Assembly: GCA_044220875.1 (NCBI GenBank)
Contig: JBGAQH010000006.1
Span: 1 to 64,000 of the forward strand
Length of the DNA stretch: 64,000 nucleotides
From: JAEUIT01 sp044220875
GTDB lineage: Bacteria > Planctomycetota > Phycisphaerae > Phycisphaerales > SM1A02
Reading direction: 5' to 3'
In this document: piece by piece, positions 35,597-44,118 of the stretch
Layout of the letters: each line of letters opens with the position of its first letter
Position numbering within the stretch: the stretch's first letter is position 1
Notes under the pieces: generated by a model
Told to the model about the DNA's origin: nothing
Seen by the model: the letters and a program-made list of their open reading frames with translations, nothing else
The model's database searches: none
Translations under genes and position numbers: made by a program

Positions 35597-37780
35597 TCAC
35601 CCGATCAGCCGGACGACATCGTTGTAGAACGTGATGAGGAAGATCGACCCGATCAGGATCAGGCCGACGGCCGTCGCCACATTCTGGAATCCGATCGACG
35701 GCGGCCGGCCGACGAACTTCTCGTAGACGAGGAAGAGGAAGAGCCCGCCGTCGACGATCGGCAGCGGCAGGAAGTTCATCACCGCGAGGTTGACGCTCAG
35801 CATCGCGACGAAGAAGACCAGGAACATGAAGCCCTGGTCTGCGACCTGCACGCCGATGTGGAAGATGCCGACGGGGCCGTTGAGCTTGTCGACGCCGATC
35901 GAGCCGCGCACGAGGCGGTCGAGGGTGAGGTAGACCTGGAGGACGAGCTTCTTCGTCTCGTGGAAGCCCATTGTCGTCGCGTGCATCGGGCCGGTGGCCT
36001 TCAGCGTCACGTAGCTCGGATCGAAGATCGTCGGCGGAATCGGTGAGCGCCAGCCGAGGGCATGCAGCGAAGCGACCTCGGCCGCGTTCAGGGTGAGCGT
36101 CTTCGATTCCTTCGACGACTCGATGAGCGGAAGCGCGAAGGTGATGCCGACCGACGCCCCCTCGCCCTTGGCGAGCGCCGCCGCGGTCGCCGAGCGGAGC
36201 GCGGCCCGCATCGAGAACCAGTCGGTGACCGGCGTGCCCGCAATCTCGGTGACGGTCGAGCCGGCGAAGAGGCCCAGCGTCGCGATGGGCGTCGGCGTCG
36301 GGCGGACGTCTTCCTTCGCGCCGTTCTGGGGTGCGGGCGTGGCCGGCGCTGATGGGATCTCCTCGGTGATCGGCTGTGCGATCCGCGGCAGGTCCGTCGC
36401 CCAGCCGACCAGCACGTCGAGCTTGCCCTTCGCGCTGACCTTGGCGGTGAGCGTGGTCGGCTTGGCATCGCGAAGGACGGTCACCGGAAGCGAGGTGCCG
36501 GAGGGGTTCGTGACCGCCGCCTTCGCGGCGCGGCGGAGATCGGCGAAGTTGGGAGCGTCGATGTCGCCGATCCGCAGGACGACGTCGCCGGGCTTGAAGA
36601 TCTCGCCGTTGACGCTGCCGGGCGGCGTGCCCTCGATGCGGACGAGTGGCGTCATGCCGAAGAGGCCGCTCATGGCCACCGTCTCCTCGCCCGAGCGCAC
36701 GTTCATTGCGTCGAGCGTCGCCTGCGGCGTGATCGTGATCGTGGTTGGCTCGGCGCTGCCCGGAATGCTCCACGTCGTCGTCACCGGCGAGCCGTCGCCG
36801 TGGGCGAGCATCCACGCGAACTGGTCAAGCGTGGTGATCGGTGTCCCGTTGGCCGAGGTGAGGGTGGCGCCGGGATGCAGCGCGTCGAAGCCCCCGTTCG
36901 CGAGGACCCGCATGACGTCCGCGCGGCTCTCCTCGACGGCGGTGATGGTCGGGCTCAGTGCCGGTCCGGATCCGACGCCGATCTTGAGGAGCCCGTCGGT
37001 CGCATCGAGCGTCGGGGCCATCGTGAACTCGAGCGGCGTCGCGACGCCGGGGCGCGAGACGAGGAGCGTGAGGTCGTTGCCGCGCGTCCGGTCGCCGGCG
37101 GCGGGCTTGGACATGGCGGCGGCGATGACGATGTCGGCGAAGGTGTCGACGTCGCTGCCGTCGATGGCGGTGACCACGTCGCCCGGCTGGAGTCCCGGGG
37201 GCGCCGATGCCGGAAGGCCGGCGGCTTTGGCGTTGGTGGCGACCGCCAGCGCGGCGGGAGAACCGGCAAAGGCGCCGCCGACGACGGGCGCCGGAAAGCG
37301 CACGCCGACGGTGAAGGCGATCCAAAAGAGGATCACCGCGGTGATGAGATTCATGACGACGCCCGCGCTCACCACCACCATGCGCTTGGCGATCGGGCAG
37401 GTCTGGTAGGAGCGAGGGGCATCGCTGACGGCGCTCGGATTCCCGTCCTCCTGTCCGACCATGCGAACGTATCCGCCGAGGGGAAGGAGTCGGAGCGTGT
37501 ATTCCGTCTCGCCGATGCCGTGGGCGGCGAGTTCGGCGTCGCTCATGCGGGCGCCGATGGCGCGATAGCGCTGGACGAGATCGCGGTCCGTCGAGCCGAC
37601 CCGAAATCCGACGCCGCGCCGCCATGAGAGGATCGGCGGCCCCATGCCGATCGCGAAGCAGTCGACGCGGATGTTCGCCCAGCGAGCGGCGAGGAAGTGG
37701 CCCAGCTCATGCACGAAGATGAGGAAGCCAAACCCAAAGAGGATCAGGAGGAAGTTGCCGCTGGTGGTGAGGAAGTCCAT
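35597..37780 (-). CDS. rseP: RseP-like site-2 protease (M50 family)
   Basis: 727 residues, longer than the E. coli protein (450). The N-terminal membrane segment carries the zinc site HELGH (FLIFVHELGHFLAARWA). A second metal motif region is FLPLPIVDGGLFLF near residue 660. At least two PDZ-like segments lie between (LQPGDVVTAIDGSDV; FKPGDVVLRIGDIDAP). Site-2 proteases cut anti-sigma factors or other membrane proteins within the bilayer. It follows dxr on the same strand, separated by the second inverted-repeat element. The extra length is in the PDZ-containing periplasmic region. Confidence 0.92.
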   Translation of the reverse strand: MDFLTTSGNFLLILFGFGFLIFVHELGHFLAARWANIRVDCFAIGMGPPILSWRRGVGFRVGSTDRDLVQRYRAIGARMSDAELAAHGIGETEYTLRLLPLGGYVRMVGQEDGNPSAVSDAPRSYQTCPIAKRMVVVSAGVVMNLITAVILFWIAFTVGVRFPAPVVGGAFAGSPAALAVATNAKAAGLPASAPPGLQPGDVVTAIDGSDVDTFADIVIAAAMSKPAAGDRTRGNDLTLLVSRPGVATPLEFTMAPTLDATDGLLKIGVGSGPALSPTITAVEESRADVMRVLANGGFDALHPGATLTSANGTPITTLDQFAWMLAHGDGSPVTTTWSIPGSAEPTTITITPQATLDAMNVRSGEETVAMSGLFGMTPLVRIEGTPPGSVNGEIFKPGDVVLRIGDIDAPNFADLRRAAKAAVTNPSGTSLPVTVLRDAKPTTLTAKVSAKGKLDVLVGWATDLPRIAQPITEEIPSAPATPAPQNGAKEDVRPTPTPIATLGLFAGSTVTEIAGTPVTDWFSMRAALRSATAAALAKGEGASVGITFALPLIESSKESKTLTLNAAEVASLHALGWRSPIPPTIFDPSYVTLKATGPMHATTMGFHETKKLVLQVYLTLDRLVRGSIGVDKLNGPVGIFHIGVQVADQGFMFLVFFVAMLSVNLAVMNFLPLPIVDGGLFLFLVYEKFVGRPPSIGFQNVATAVGLILIGSIFLITFYNDVVRLIG

Positions 37781-37888
37781 GGCGCGTTGCTGTTATCGGC
37801 GATGGTAGCGGTCGGGACCAGCGGAAGCGAGGGGAGGGGAGAGTTCGATGGAGAGGACAGAGCTCGCCGCACTCGTCGCGTCCTTCGT

Positions 37889-38208
37889 TCACCACAGAGG
37901 ACACAGAGGGCACAGAGGGGGCACAGAGCGGAAACACCCGGACATTGGAATTGGGTCAGCCTGCCCCACCATGACAATGGGTGGACGAACGCTCTCCCTT
38001 CTCGCTGCGCCGCAGGAGGATCCGTCACCGCGAGAGAGGCCGAACGTCCGATCGCAGCGGTGGGAGTGAGGATCGCGTCGTTAGGAGGATGATTTATCGC
38101 GAGGTTCGCCGGAAGACCTGTCGCAGCGCAGGAAGTCGAAGCGCCCCTTCCCCCGCCCCTGATGACTTCTCTGTGCCCCCTCTGTGATCTCTGTGTCCTC
38201 TGTGGTGA
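37889..38208. repeat. inverted-repeat intergenic element, copy 2 (40-bp arms)
   Basis: Left arm 37889-37928 and right arm 38169-38208 are reverse complements at 38 of 40 positions, made of CACAGAG heptads. The interior is about 240 bases with no gene. It includes ACATTGGAATTGGGTCAGCC-type sequence near 37941 that resembles parts of REP-like palindromes. It sits in the 485-base gap between dxr and rseP (37781-38265), both leftward. The arms match copy 1 at 8182-8328. It may be a REP- or MITE-like element, or a strong hairpin affecting transcription. Confidence 0.85.
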
Positions 38209-38265
38209 GTCTGGTCGAATTGTGCAGACGGCGGTGCCTCTGCGGTTCGCTGCAAGAGGACCGCG

Positions 38266-39483
38266 CTACGACACGAACGCTCGCGTTGCCACCCGATCGC
38301 TTGTCCACGCACGGGCCTCGTCGTCGGCGGCGAGGACGTCGGTGAGGCTCCGGAGTTCGCGGCGGGGCAGGGCGTCGAGGGCTTCGGTGACGAGTTCGGT
38401 GATGCGCGGGAAGGGGATCTCGCCGCGGAGGAACGCGGCGACGGCGATCTCGTTCGCGGCGTTGAGGATCGCGCCGGCGCTGGCGCCTTCGTTGATCGCT
38501 CGCCAGGCGAGGCGGATCGAGGGGAAGCGCTCGTGGTCGACCGGTTCGAAGTCGAGTCGCGCGAAGGCCGTCCAGTCCGTCCGCTTCGAGCAGCCGTCGA
38601 CGCGATGCGGCGAGGTCAGCGCGTACTGGATCGGCGTCTTCATGTCGGGCGGCGAGAGTTGGGCGATGACCGAGCCGTCGACGAACTCGACGAAGCTGTG
38701 GACGATCGACTGTGGATGGACGATCGCGTCGATCTGCGAGGCGGGGAGATCGAAGAGCCAGTGGGCCTCGATGACCTCGAGGGCCTTGTTCATCATCGAC
38801 GCGCTGTCGATCGTCACCTTCTGGCCCATCGACCAGGTCGGGTGATTGAGGGCGTCCTTCACCGTCGCGTTTCGCACGCGGTCGGCCGACCAGGTCCGGA
38901 AGGGCCCGCCGCTTGCGGTGATGACCAGCCGCCGCACTTCGGCGAGCGAGCGGCCGCTTCGCAGGCACTGGGCGATGGCGTTGTGCTCGCTGTCGACGGG
39001 CAGCAACTGCACGCCGTGCCGCCGCACCGACTCCATGACGATCGCGCCGGCGGCGACGAGCGTCTCCTTGTTGGCCAAGGCGATGTCGCAGCCGCGTTCG
39101 ATCGCGGCGAGCGTCGCCGGAATGCCCGCGGCGCCGACCATCGCGCCCATGACGATGTCGCCGCGCCGGGCGGAGCGCGTGACCAGTTCGAGGGCCGCGT
39201 CGGGCCCGCGATGGACGGTCGCGCCGGGCACGTCAATCGTCGTCGACGGATCGGCGACGGCGATCGACGGCACCGCGAACTCGCGGCCCTGCTCGCTGAG
39301 GAGCGTGCCGTTCGAATGGCCGGCCAGGCCGACCACCGTGAACGGCGGCGCTTCGCCGGCCACGCGGGCGCATTCGTTCAGGTGACGCACGACGGCCAGC
39401 GTGTTGGTGCCGATCGAACCGGTCGACCCCAACACGATGAGCCGTCGTGGCGTCACGCGTTCACTGCCGCGATCACTCGTCAT
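38266..39483 (-). CDS. dxr: 1-deoxy-D-xylulose 5-phosphate reductoisomerase
   Basis: 405 residues. DXR converts DXP to 2-C-methyl-D-erythritol 4-phosphate with NADPH, the committed step of the MEP isoprenoid pathway. The NADPH site is VLGSTGSIGTNT; ALANKETLVAAG, VDSEHNAIAQ and SASMMNKALEVIEAHWLF give the metal and substrate residues. The length matches the family. ATG 39483 overlaps the rne stop by 11 bases, so it is co-expressed with rne. In many bacteria dxr neighbours rseP, as here. Confidence 0.96.
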   Translation of the reverse strand: MTSDRGSERVTPRRLIVLGSTGSIGTNTLAVVRHLNECARVAGEAPPFTVVGLAGHSNGTLLSEQGREFAVPSIAVADPSTTIDVPGATVHRGPDAALELVTRSARRGDIVMGAMVGAAGIPATLAAIERGCDIALANKETLVAAGAIVMESVRRHGVQLLPVDSEHNAIAQCLRSGRSLAEVRRLVITASGGPFRTWSADRVRNATVKDALNHPTWSMGQKVTIDSASMMNKALEVIEAHWLFDLPASQIDAIVHPQSIVHSFVEFVDGSVIAQLSPPDMKTPIQYALTSPHRVDGCSKRTDWTAFARLDFEPVDHERFPSIRLAWRAINEGASAGAILNAANEIAVAAFLRGEIPFPRITELVTEALDALPRRELRSLTDVLAADDEARAWTSDRVATRAFVS

Positions 39484-42400
39484 CGCCGCCACCACCGCCA
39501 CCGGCCTTCGGGCCGGTCAGCTTGCGGATGCGGCCACCGTAGAGGGACCGGACCTTCGGCGCTGCCGGCGGCTGCGGCATCGGATCGGGCTTCGGCTCAG
39601 GCGCCGGAGCGACCGGGCGCGGCAGGCGACTCTCGCCGCCGTCGCGATTGCGGTTGCGGTCCCGGTCGCGGTCCCGATCCCGGTCGCGATTGCCATCACG
39701 GTTGTTGCCACGGCCGCGCTCATCGCGAGGCGGACGGCGATCGCCGCCCTGTGGAGGAGCGCTCGGCGTCGGTGACGGCCCACCGGCTCGGGCGTTGCCC
39801 GACTGCGGCGCTGCGCCATCGCGATCACCGCCACGACCGCGACGACGACGACGACGTCGACGGCGACCGCCGCCTTCACCGCCCTCGCCACCGTCGCCGC
39901 CCTCACCTTGCGCCGTCGACGCGCCGGACTCGCCGCCCGCATCGTCGTTCGCATCGGACTCGGGGCCGCCCTCATCGCCGTCGTCGTTGTCGCTTCCCTC
40001 AGCGGGGCCGGTGGAAGCGGAACCGTCGGCGTTGTTCGGCCGGCCGCCATCGCGATCGCCATCGCGGCCTCGACCGCCGCGGCGCCGACGACGGCGTCGC
40101 CGCCTCGGTCCGCCCTGGCCGTCGTCGCCCTCGGCGCCATCGCCATCAGACTCGCCATCCGATTGGCCATCGGACTGACTCGCTCGCTGGGCAGGAGCCC
40201 GCTGTGTCGGCGGCGGCGGCGGAGGTGGCGGCGGGGCGTACCACGCCTTCACCATGTCGACCTGTTCGCCGGTCAGCTTGGTCATGTGCGACTTCACCTC
40301 GACGCTGTGCTCGGCGAGCTTGGCGAGGAGTTCCTTGCTGGCGACGCCGAGTTCCTTCGCGAGAAGGTAGACGGCCATCGGGTCCGACGGCGGCGGCGGA
40401 GGCGGCGGGGGAGCCGCTTCGACGACGGCCATCTCCTGCGACGTGCCATCACCCTCGTCACGTCCACCGCGACCGCGGCGACGACGACGACGACGACGGC
40501 GTCCGCCCTCGCCAGCCTCGCCCGCATCACCCTCGGCAGCGCCGGGCGCGACGCCGGCCGGTGCGGCCTTCGCCGCGGCGGCCGCCTGCTTCGCCTGCTG
40601 CTGGGCGCGCTGGGCTTCGACCTTTCGTTGACGTCGCTCCTCTTCGATCGCCTCGGCGATCGTCGGCTCGTCCTCGTCGGGTTCGGCGTCGGGCAGATCA
40701 TCGAAGGTCCCCGAGAGGATCATCGCGGTGGTGTCCGCCGGCTGCGACTTGCGGCGACGGCGACGGCGACGACGGCCTCCGCCGCCGCGCTCGCTCTCCT
40801 CCTCCTCGCCATCGTCCTCCTCGCGGTCGTCGACCTGCGACCGTTCGGGCAGTTCGAGCGGAAGCTCCTCAAGGACCGGCTTCGGAAGCCGCGGCAGTCG
40901 ATCGAGCTCGACATCAGCGCCGCGCTCGTCGTACGCGTAGAGGTCGACGCGGTCGATCGGAATCGCCTCGCTGATGCGGACATCCACGCGCTTGCCGGTC
41001 GTGCGCTCGAGGTCATACAGCGCCCGACGCTTCGCCGAGAGCAGCACCGACGCGACGCGCACCGAGCAGACCATCTCGACGCGGTGAATCATGTTCGCGG
41101 TCAGGAGGAACTCGACCTGACGCAACTGGTCGGCCGCGACCGTCTCGGGCTTGCGGATCTCGCCGAGTCCCTGGCAGTGCGGGCAATCCATGAAGTGGGC
41201 GCGGCGGACGCTCGGACGCATGCGCTGTCGCGTCATCTCGAGCACGCCGAACTCGCTGATCGGCACGACCGTCGACTTCGCCCGATCGCGCTTCAGGGCG
41301 TTGCGGAACCGGTCCTCGATCTCGTGGCGATGGCGCGGCGAGCGCATGTCGATGAGGTCGTTGACGATCACGCCGCCGAGGTCGCGCAGGCGAAGCTGGC
41401 GGGCGATCTCCTCGACCGCCTCGACGTTGGTCTGGTACGCGTTCGTCTCGCTGTCGCGGGCCGAGCGGCTGCGACCGCTGTTGACGTCGATGGCCACGAG
41501 GGCCTCGGTCTGGTCGATGACGAGCGCGCCGCCCGACGGAAGCGGCACGATGCGGCTGTGCAGCTCGTGAATCTGCCGCTCGACGTCGAAGTTGTGGAAG
41601 AGCGGAATCGGCCGATCCCAGAAGAGGACCCGCGGCGCCGAGCGCGGCGAGACGACCTGGAGGAACGCCGTTGCCTTGCGGAACGCATCCTCGCTGTCGA
41701 CGACGATGCCGTCGACGTTCTCGTCCGCCATGTCGCGGATCGTGCGGATCAGGAGATCGCCTTCGCTGTAGAGAAGGCAGGGCGCGCCGGTCGTGTCCAT
41801 CCGCTTCTTCATCACCGCCCAGAGACGGGTGAGGTAGGCGAGGTCACGCGACAGCTCGGTCTTGGTCTTGTCGAAGCCCGCGGTGCGGAGGATGAAGCCG
41901 AAGCCCTCGGGCAGGTCGAGCTGGTCGAGGATCTTCCGCATCGCGCGGCGCTGGTCCTCGTCCTCGACCTTGCGGGAGACGCCGACGCGATCCATGTCCG
42001 GCATCATCACCATGAGGCGGCCGGGGATGCTCAGGTAGCTCGTGAGGGTCGGGCCCTTGTTCGAGATGCCTTCCTTCAGCACCTGAACGAGGACCTCCTG
42101 GCCCTTCTTGAGCGCCTCCTGGATGAGCGGACGCTCGCGGCGGGGGATCTTGCGGCCCACGCGCTCGGTGCGCTCGCGGCCGGGGAAGTACTTCGGGTGA
42201 AGGTCGCTGACGTGGAGGAAGCCGCTGGCGCCCTCGCCGAAGTCGACGAACGCGGCCTGGATGGCCGGCTCGACGTTCGTGACGCGGCCCTTGTAGATGT
42301 TGCCGACGTTCGTGGTCGCGCCGTAGCGCTCCATGAAGAGGGCTTCGACGCGGCCGTTCTCGAGGATCGCGATGCGGCACTCGTCGTCGGGGACGTCGTT

Positions 42401-43105
42401 GACGACCATGAGCTGCTTGATGCCGCGCCGGTCTTCCTGCTTGGTCTCCATGCGGCGGTCTTCGGTGCGGCGCGAGCGATCGTCGCGGCCATCGCGGCCA
42501 TCACGATCCCCACGGCCGTCGCGACGGCCGCGGCCACGGCGCCGGCGGCGACCGCGGCGGCCGCCCTCGTCGCCCTCGCCGTCGGCGGACTCGCCCCCAG
42601 CCTCGCCCCCAGCCTCGTACCCAGCTTCGCCGGTCGCCTCGCCGTCGGCGGACCGTTCGTCCTGTTCGTCGCTGCCCGACTCGTCCTCGTCGCCTTCGTC
42701 CTCGCCGTCCTCGTCGTGGTCGGCATCGTCATCATCGTGAGCGTCGTCGCGATCCTCGTAGGAATCGTCGTCGCCCTCGGCATCGTCGCTGCCGTCGTCA
42801 TCAGCGCCGCCCGGGGAGACGCTCGCCTCCACGTCGCTGCGGGGCAAGCCGACGGGCTCGACGCCCTCGAACGCGTCGGCGTCAAAGGTGGAGCCGGAGT
42901 CGAACTCGTCGCCCTCCTCGTCGCCCTCCTCGTCGCCCTCCTCGTCGCCTTCCTCGTCGTGCTCGTCGGCGTCGTCACTCGCGTCGCGAGCGTTCGCGTC
43001 GTCGTGGTCGCTCGTTGGGCCCTTCGAATCGTTCATCGCAGCGCGGCGTCCGCGGCGCGGGGTCTCATCGTCAGCGCCGCCGTCATTGGTCATGTCGTTG
43101 GTCAT
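39473..43105 (-). CDS. rne: RNase E/G-family ribonuclease with IF2_N-like domain and acidic/basic tails
   Basis: About 1210 residues. Residues 1-220 are extremely acidic and repetitive, then Arg/Gly-rich. The S1 domain is near 268-310 (GNIYKGRVTNVEPAIQAAFV). The DNase I-like core carries the catalytic Asp residues in AIDVNSGRS (about 537) and VNDLIDMR (about 581). The zinc-link motif is MDCPHCQGLG (about 638). The C-terminal tail has several Arg-rich blocks and Pro tracts around an IF2_N-like segment at about 905-955 (AVYLLAKELGVASKELLAKL). Such enzymes start mRNA decay and process rRNA. GTG 43114 is an alternative start. Confidence 0.95.
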   Translation of the reverse strand: MTNDMTNDGGADDETPRRGRRAAMNDSKGPTSDHDDANARDASDDADEHDEEGDEEGDEEGDEEGDEFDSGSTFDADAFEGVEPVGLPRSDVEASVSPGGADDDGSDDAEGDDDSYEDRDDAHDDDDADHDEDGEDEGDEDESGSDEQDERSADGEATGEAGYEAGGEAGGESADGEGDEGGRRGRRRRRGRGRRDGRGDRDGRDGRDDRSRRTEDRRMETKQEDRRGIKQLMVVNDVPDDECRIAILENGRVEALFMERYGATTNVGNIYKGRVTNVEPAIQAAFVDFGEGASGFLHVSDLHPKYFPGRERTERVGRKIPRRERPLIQEALKKGQEVLVQVLKEGISNKGPTLTSYLSIPGRLMVMMPDMDRVGVSRKVEDEDQRRAMRKILDQLDLPEGFGFILRTAGFDKTKTELSRDLAYLTRLWAVMKKRMDTTGAPCLLYSEGDLLIRTIRDMADENVDGIVVDSEDAFRKATAFLQVVSPRSAPRVLFWDRPIPLFHNFDVERQIHELHSRIVPLPSGGALVIDQTEALVAIDVNSGRSRSARDSETNAYQTNVEAVEEIARQLRLRDLGGVIVNDLIDMRSPRHRHEIEDRFRNALKRDRAKSTVVPISEFGVLEMTRQRMRPSVRRAHFMDCPHCQGLGEIRKPETVAADQLRQVEFLLTANMIHRVEMVCSVRVASVLLSAKRRALYDLERTTGKRVDVRISEAIPIDRVDLYAYDERGADVELDRLPRLPKPVLEELPLELPERSQVDDREEDDGEEEESERGGGGRRRRRRRRKSQPADTTAMILSGTFDDLPDAEPDEDEPTIAEAIEEERRQRKVEAQRAQQQAKQAAAAAKAAPAGVAPGAAEGDAGEAGEGGRRRRRRRRRGRGGRDEGDGTSQEMAVVEAAPPPPPPPPSDPMAVYLLAKELGVASKELLAKLAEHSVEVKSHMTKLTGEQVDMVKAWYAPPPPPPPPPTQRAPAQRASQSDGQSDGESDGDGAEGDDGQGGPRRRRRRRRRGGRGRDGDRDGGRPNNADGSASTGPAEGSDNDDGDEGGPESDANDDAGGESGASTAQGEGGDGGEGGEGGGRRRRRRRRRGRGGDRDGAAPQSGNARAGGPSPTPSAPPQGGDRRPPRDERGRGNNRDGNRDRDRDRDRDRNRNRDGGESRLPRPVAPAPEPKPDPMPQPPAAPKVRSLYGGRIRKLTGPKAGGGGGGDDE
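42908..42955. repeat. 12-bp tandem repeat encoding acidic DEEG units (4 copies)
   Basis: Four units of GTCGCCCTCCTC, the last with one change, in the N-terminal acidic region of rne. They encode repeated E-E-G-D on the minus strand. Unit number could change in frame. Confidence 0.9.
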
Positions 43106-44118
43106 GTCGTTCACGGTCCTGCAGTCCTTCCATGTGGTCCGCTCGACGGGCCAGCCGCGCGGAGGCGCGGGTGCTCGCTGGGCGGGACGCCTCGGACCGG
43201 GACCCGGACGATTCACGACGCAGACGGAAGCTTCGGCCCTCACCGGAAGCGGCGCCGACGACATCGGGCCGACGCGCGGTGCGCATCGGCGGAAGCGTTG
43301 GGGCCGGGTTTCGCGGAAGACGCTGAAGTGTCAGCAACGGGAGTTCTCGTCCGGGCCGCGCACGGGTCGTGCTGGGCAATCCCGCATCAGGCGAGCTTTG
43401 GGAAGCGGTGCTCTGGGATGCGCCCCTCAGGTGTGGGGCGCCAGGGGAAGCGAATCGCTCCCGCGTTGTGGTGGGGGGGAACGCTCGTCGCGCTCACCCG
43501 CTCCGGTCCAGAGGCCTGTGCTCGGGGTGCCGGCGAAGCCCGCCGGCCCGAGGTTGGTTCGTGTGGTTGTGTCCGGGGCCTGTCGGAGATCGCTCGGGGA
43601 GCGATCCGCCAACGGCTTCCGGGGTCAGTCGATCGCGGAAATTCGTCTTCTCGTGGCGGAGGCCGTTGCGGGCCAGCCGCCCCGAATCGAGCCTGCCGCC
43701 GCCGCCAGAGGCGAGGGTGGCGTCGCTCGAGGTTGTTCGTGTCCACGGCCGAATGGTCGCTCGCGGTGAGCGGGATCCGACAGGGGACGGCGAAAGTGTA
43801 CGGAAAGGGAGAGGGGACGGCAAACCGAAGGGACGGGTGCCGGAGAACCACAGAGGCAGAGAGGGAGCACGGAGGACGGAAATGGGGCTCCAGGGGTACT
43901 GAGCGATGGCAAGGGGCGATCGAGCCAATTTCCGAGCGTCCCACACCGGCCCGCTGTCCCCCGTCCTTCGTTGCATCTCCTCGTTGTCCCTCGCGATGCC
44001 TGCCCCCTCAGGTTGGGGCCACTGTGGCTCGCCGCTTCCCCCTCACGCACACCGCCGCGCGAAGGGTGAACCTTCGCGCGGCGGGTGGTCTCCACTTCGA
44101 ATGGATCGATGGCCGCGA
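43106..44118. other. 1013-bp region upstream of rne
   Basis: No gene is convincing. It presumably holds the rne promoter and 5' leader (minus strand). Notable signals are an 8-bp perfect hairpin (43588-43606, triloop); one unpaired CACAGAG-type arm at 43847-43876 resembling the inverted-repeat elements; and the terminator-like hairpin of the following gene at 44052-44084. I searched by eye for RNase P RNA, SRP RNA and tmRNA signatures and found none. Confidence 0.6.
44052..44084 (-). terminator. 14-bp perfect hairpin after the 44119 gene
   Basis: Arms 44052-44065 and 44071-44084 are a perfect 14-bp GC-rich inverted repeat around a five-base loop. It lies 35 bases after the stop of the gene at 44119. 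There is no T-tract, so it may block decay or terminate with help from another factor. Confidence 0.6.

Noticed and set aside
43378..44118. RNase P RNA, SRP RNA or 6S RNA in the gap upstream of rne
   Set aside because: The usual conserved cores (for example GAGGAAAGTCC, or GGTCAGGTCCGGAAGGAAGCA) are absent; only simple hairpins were found.
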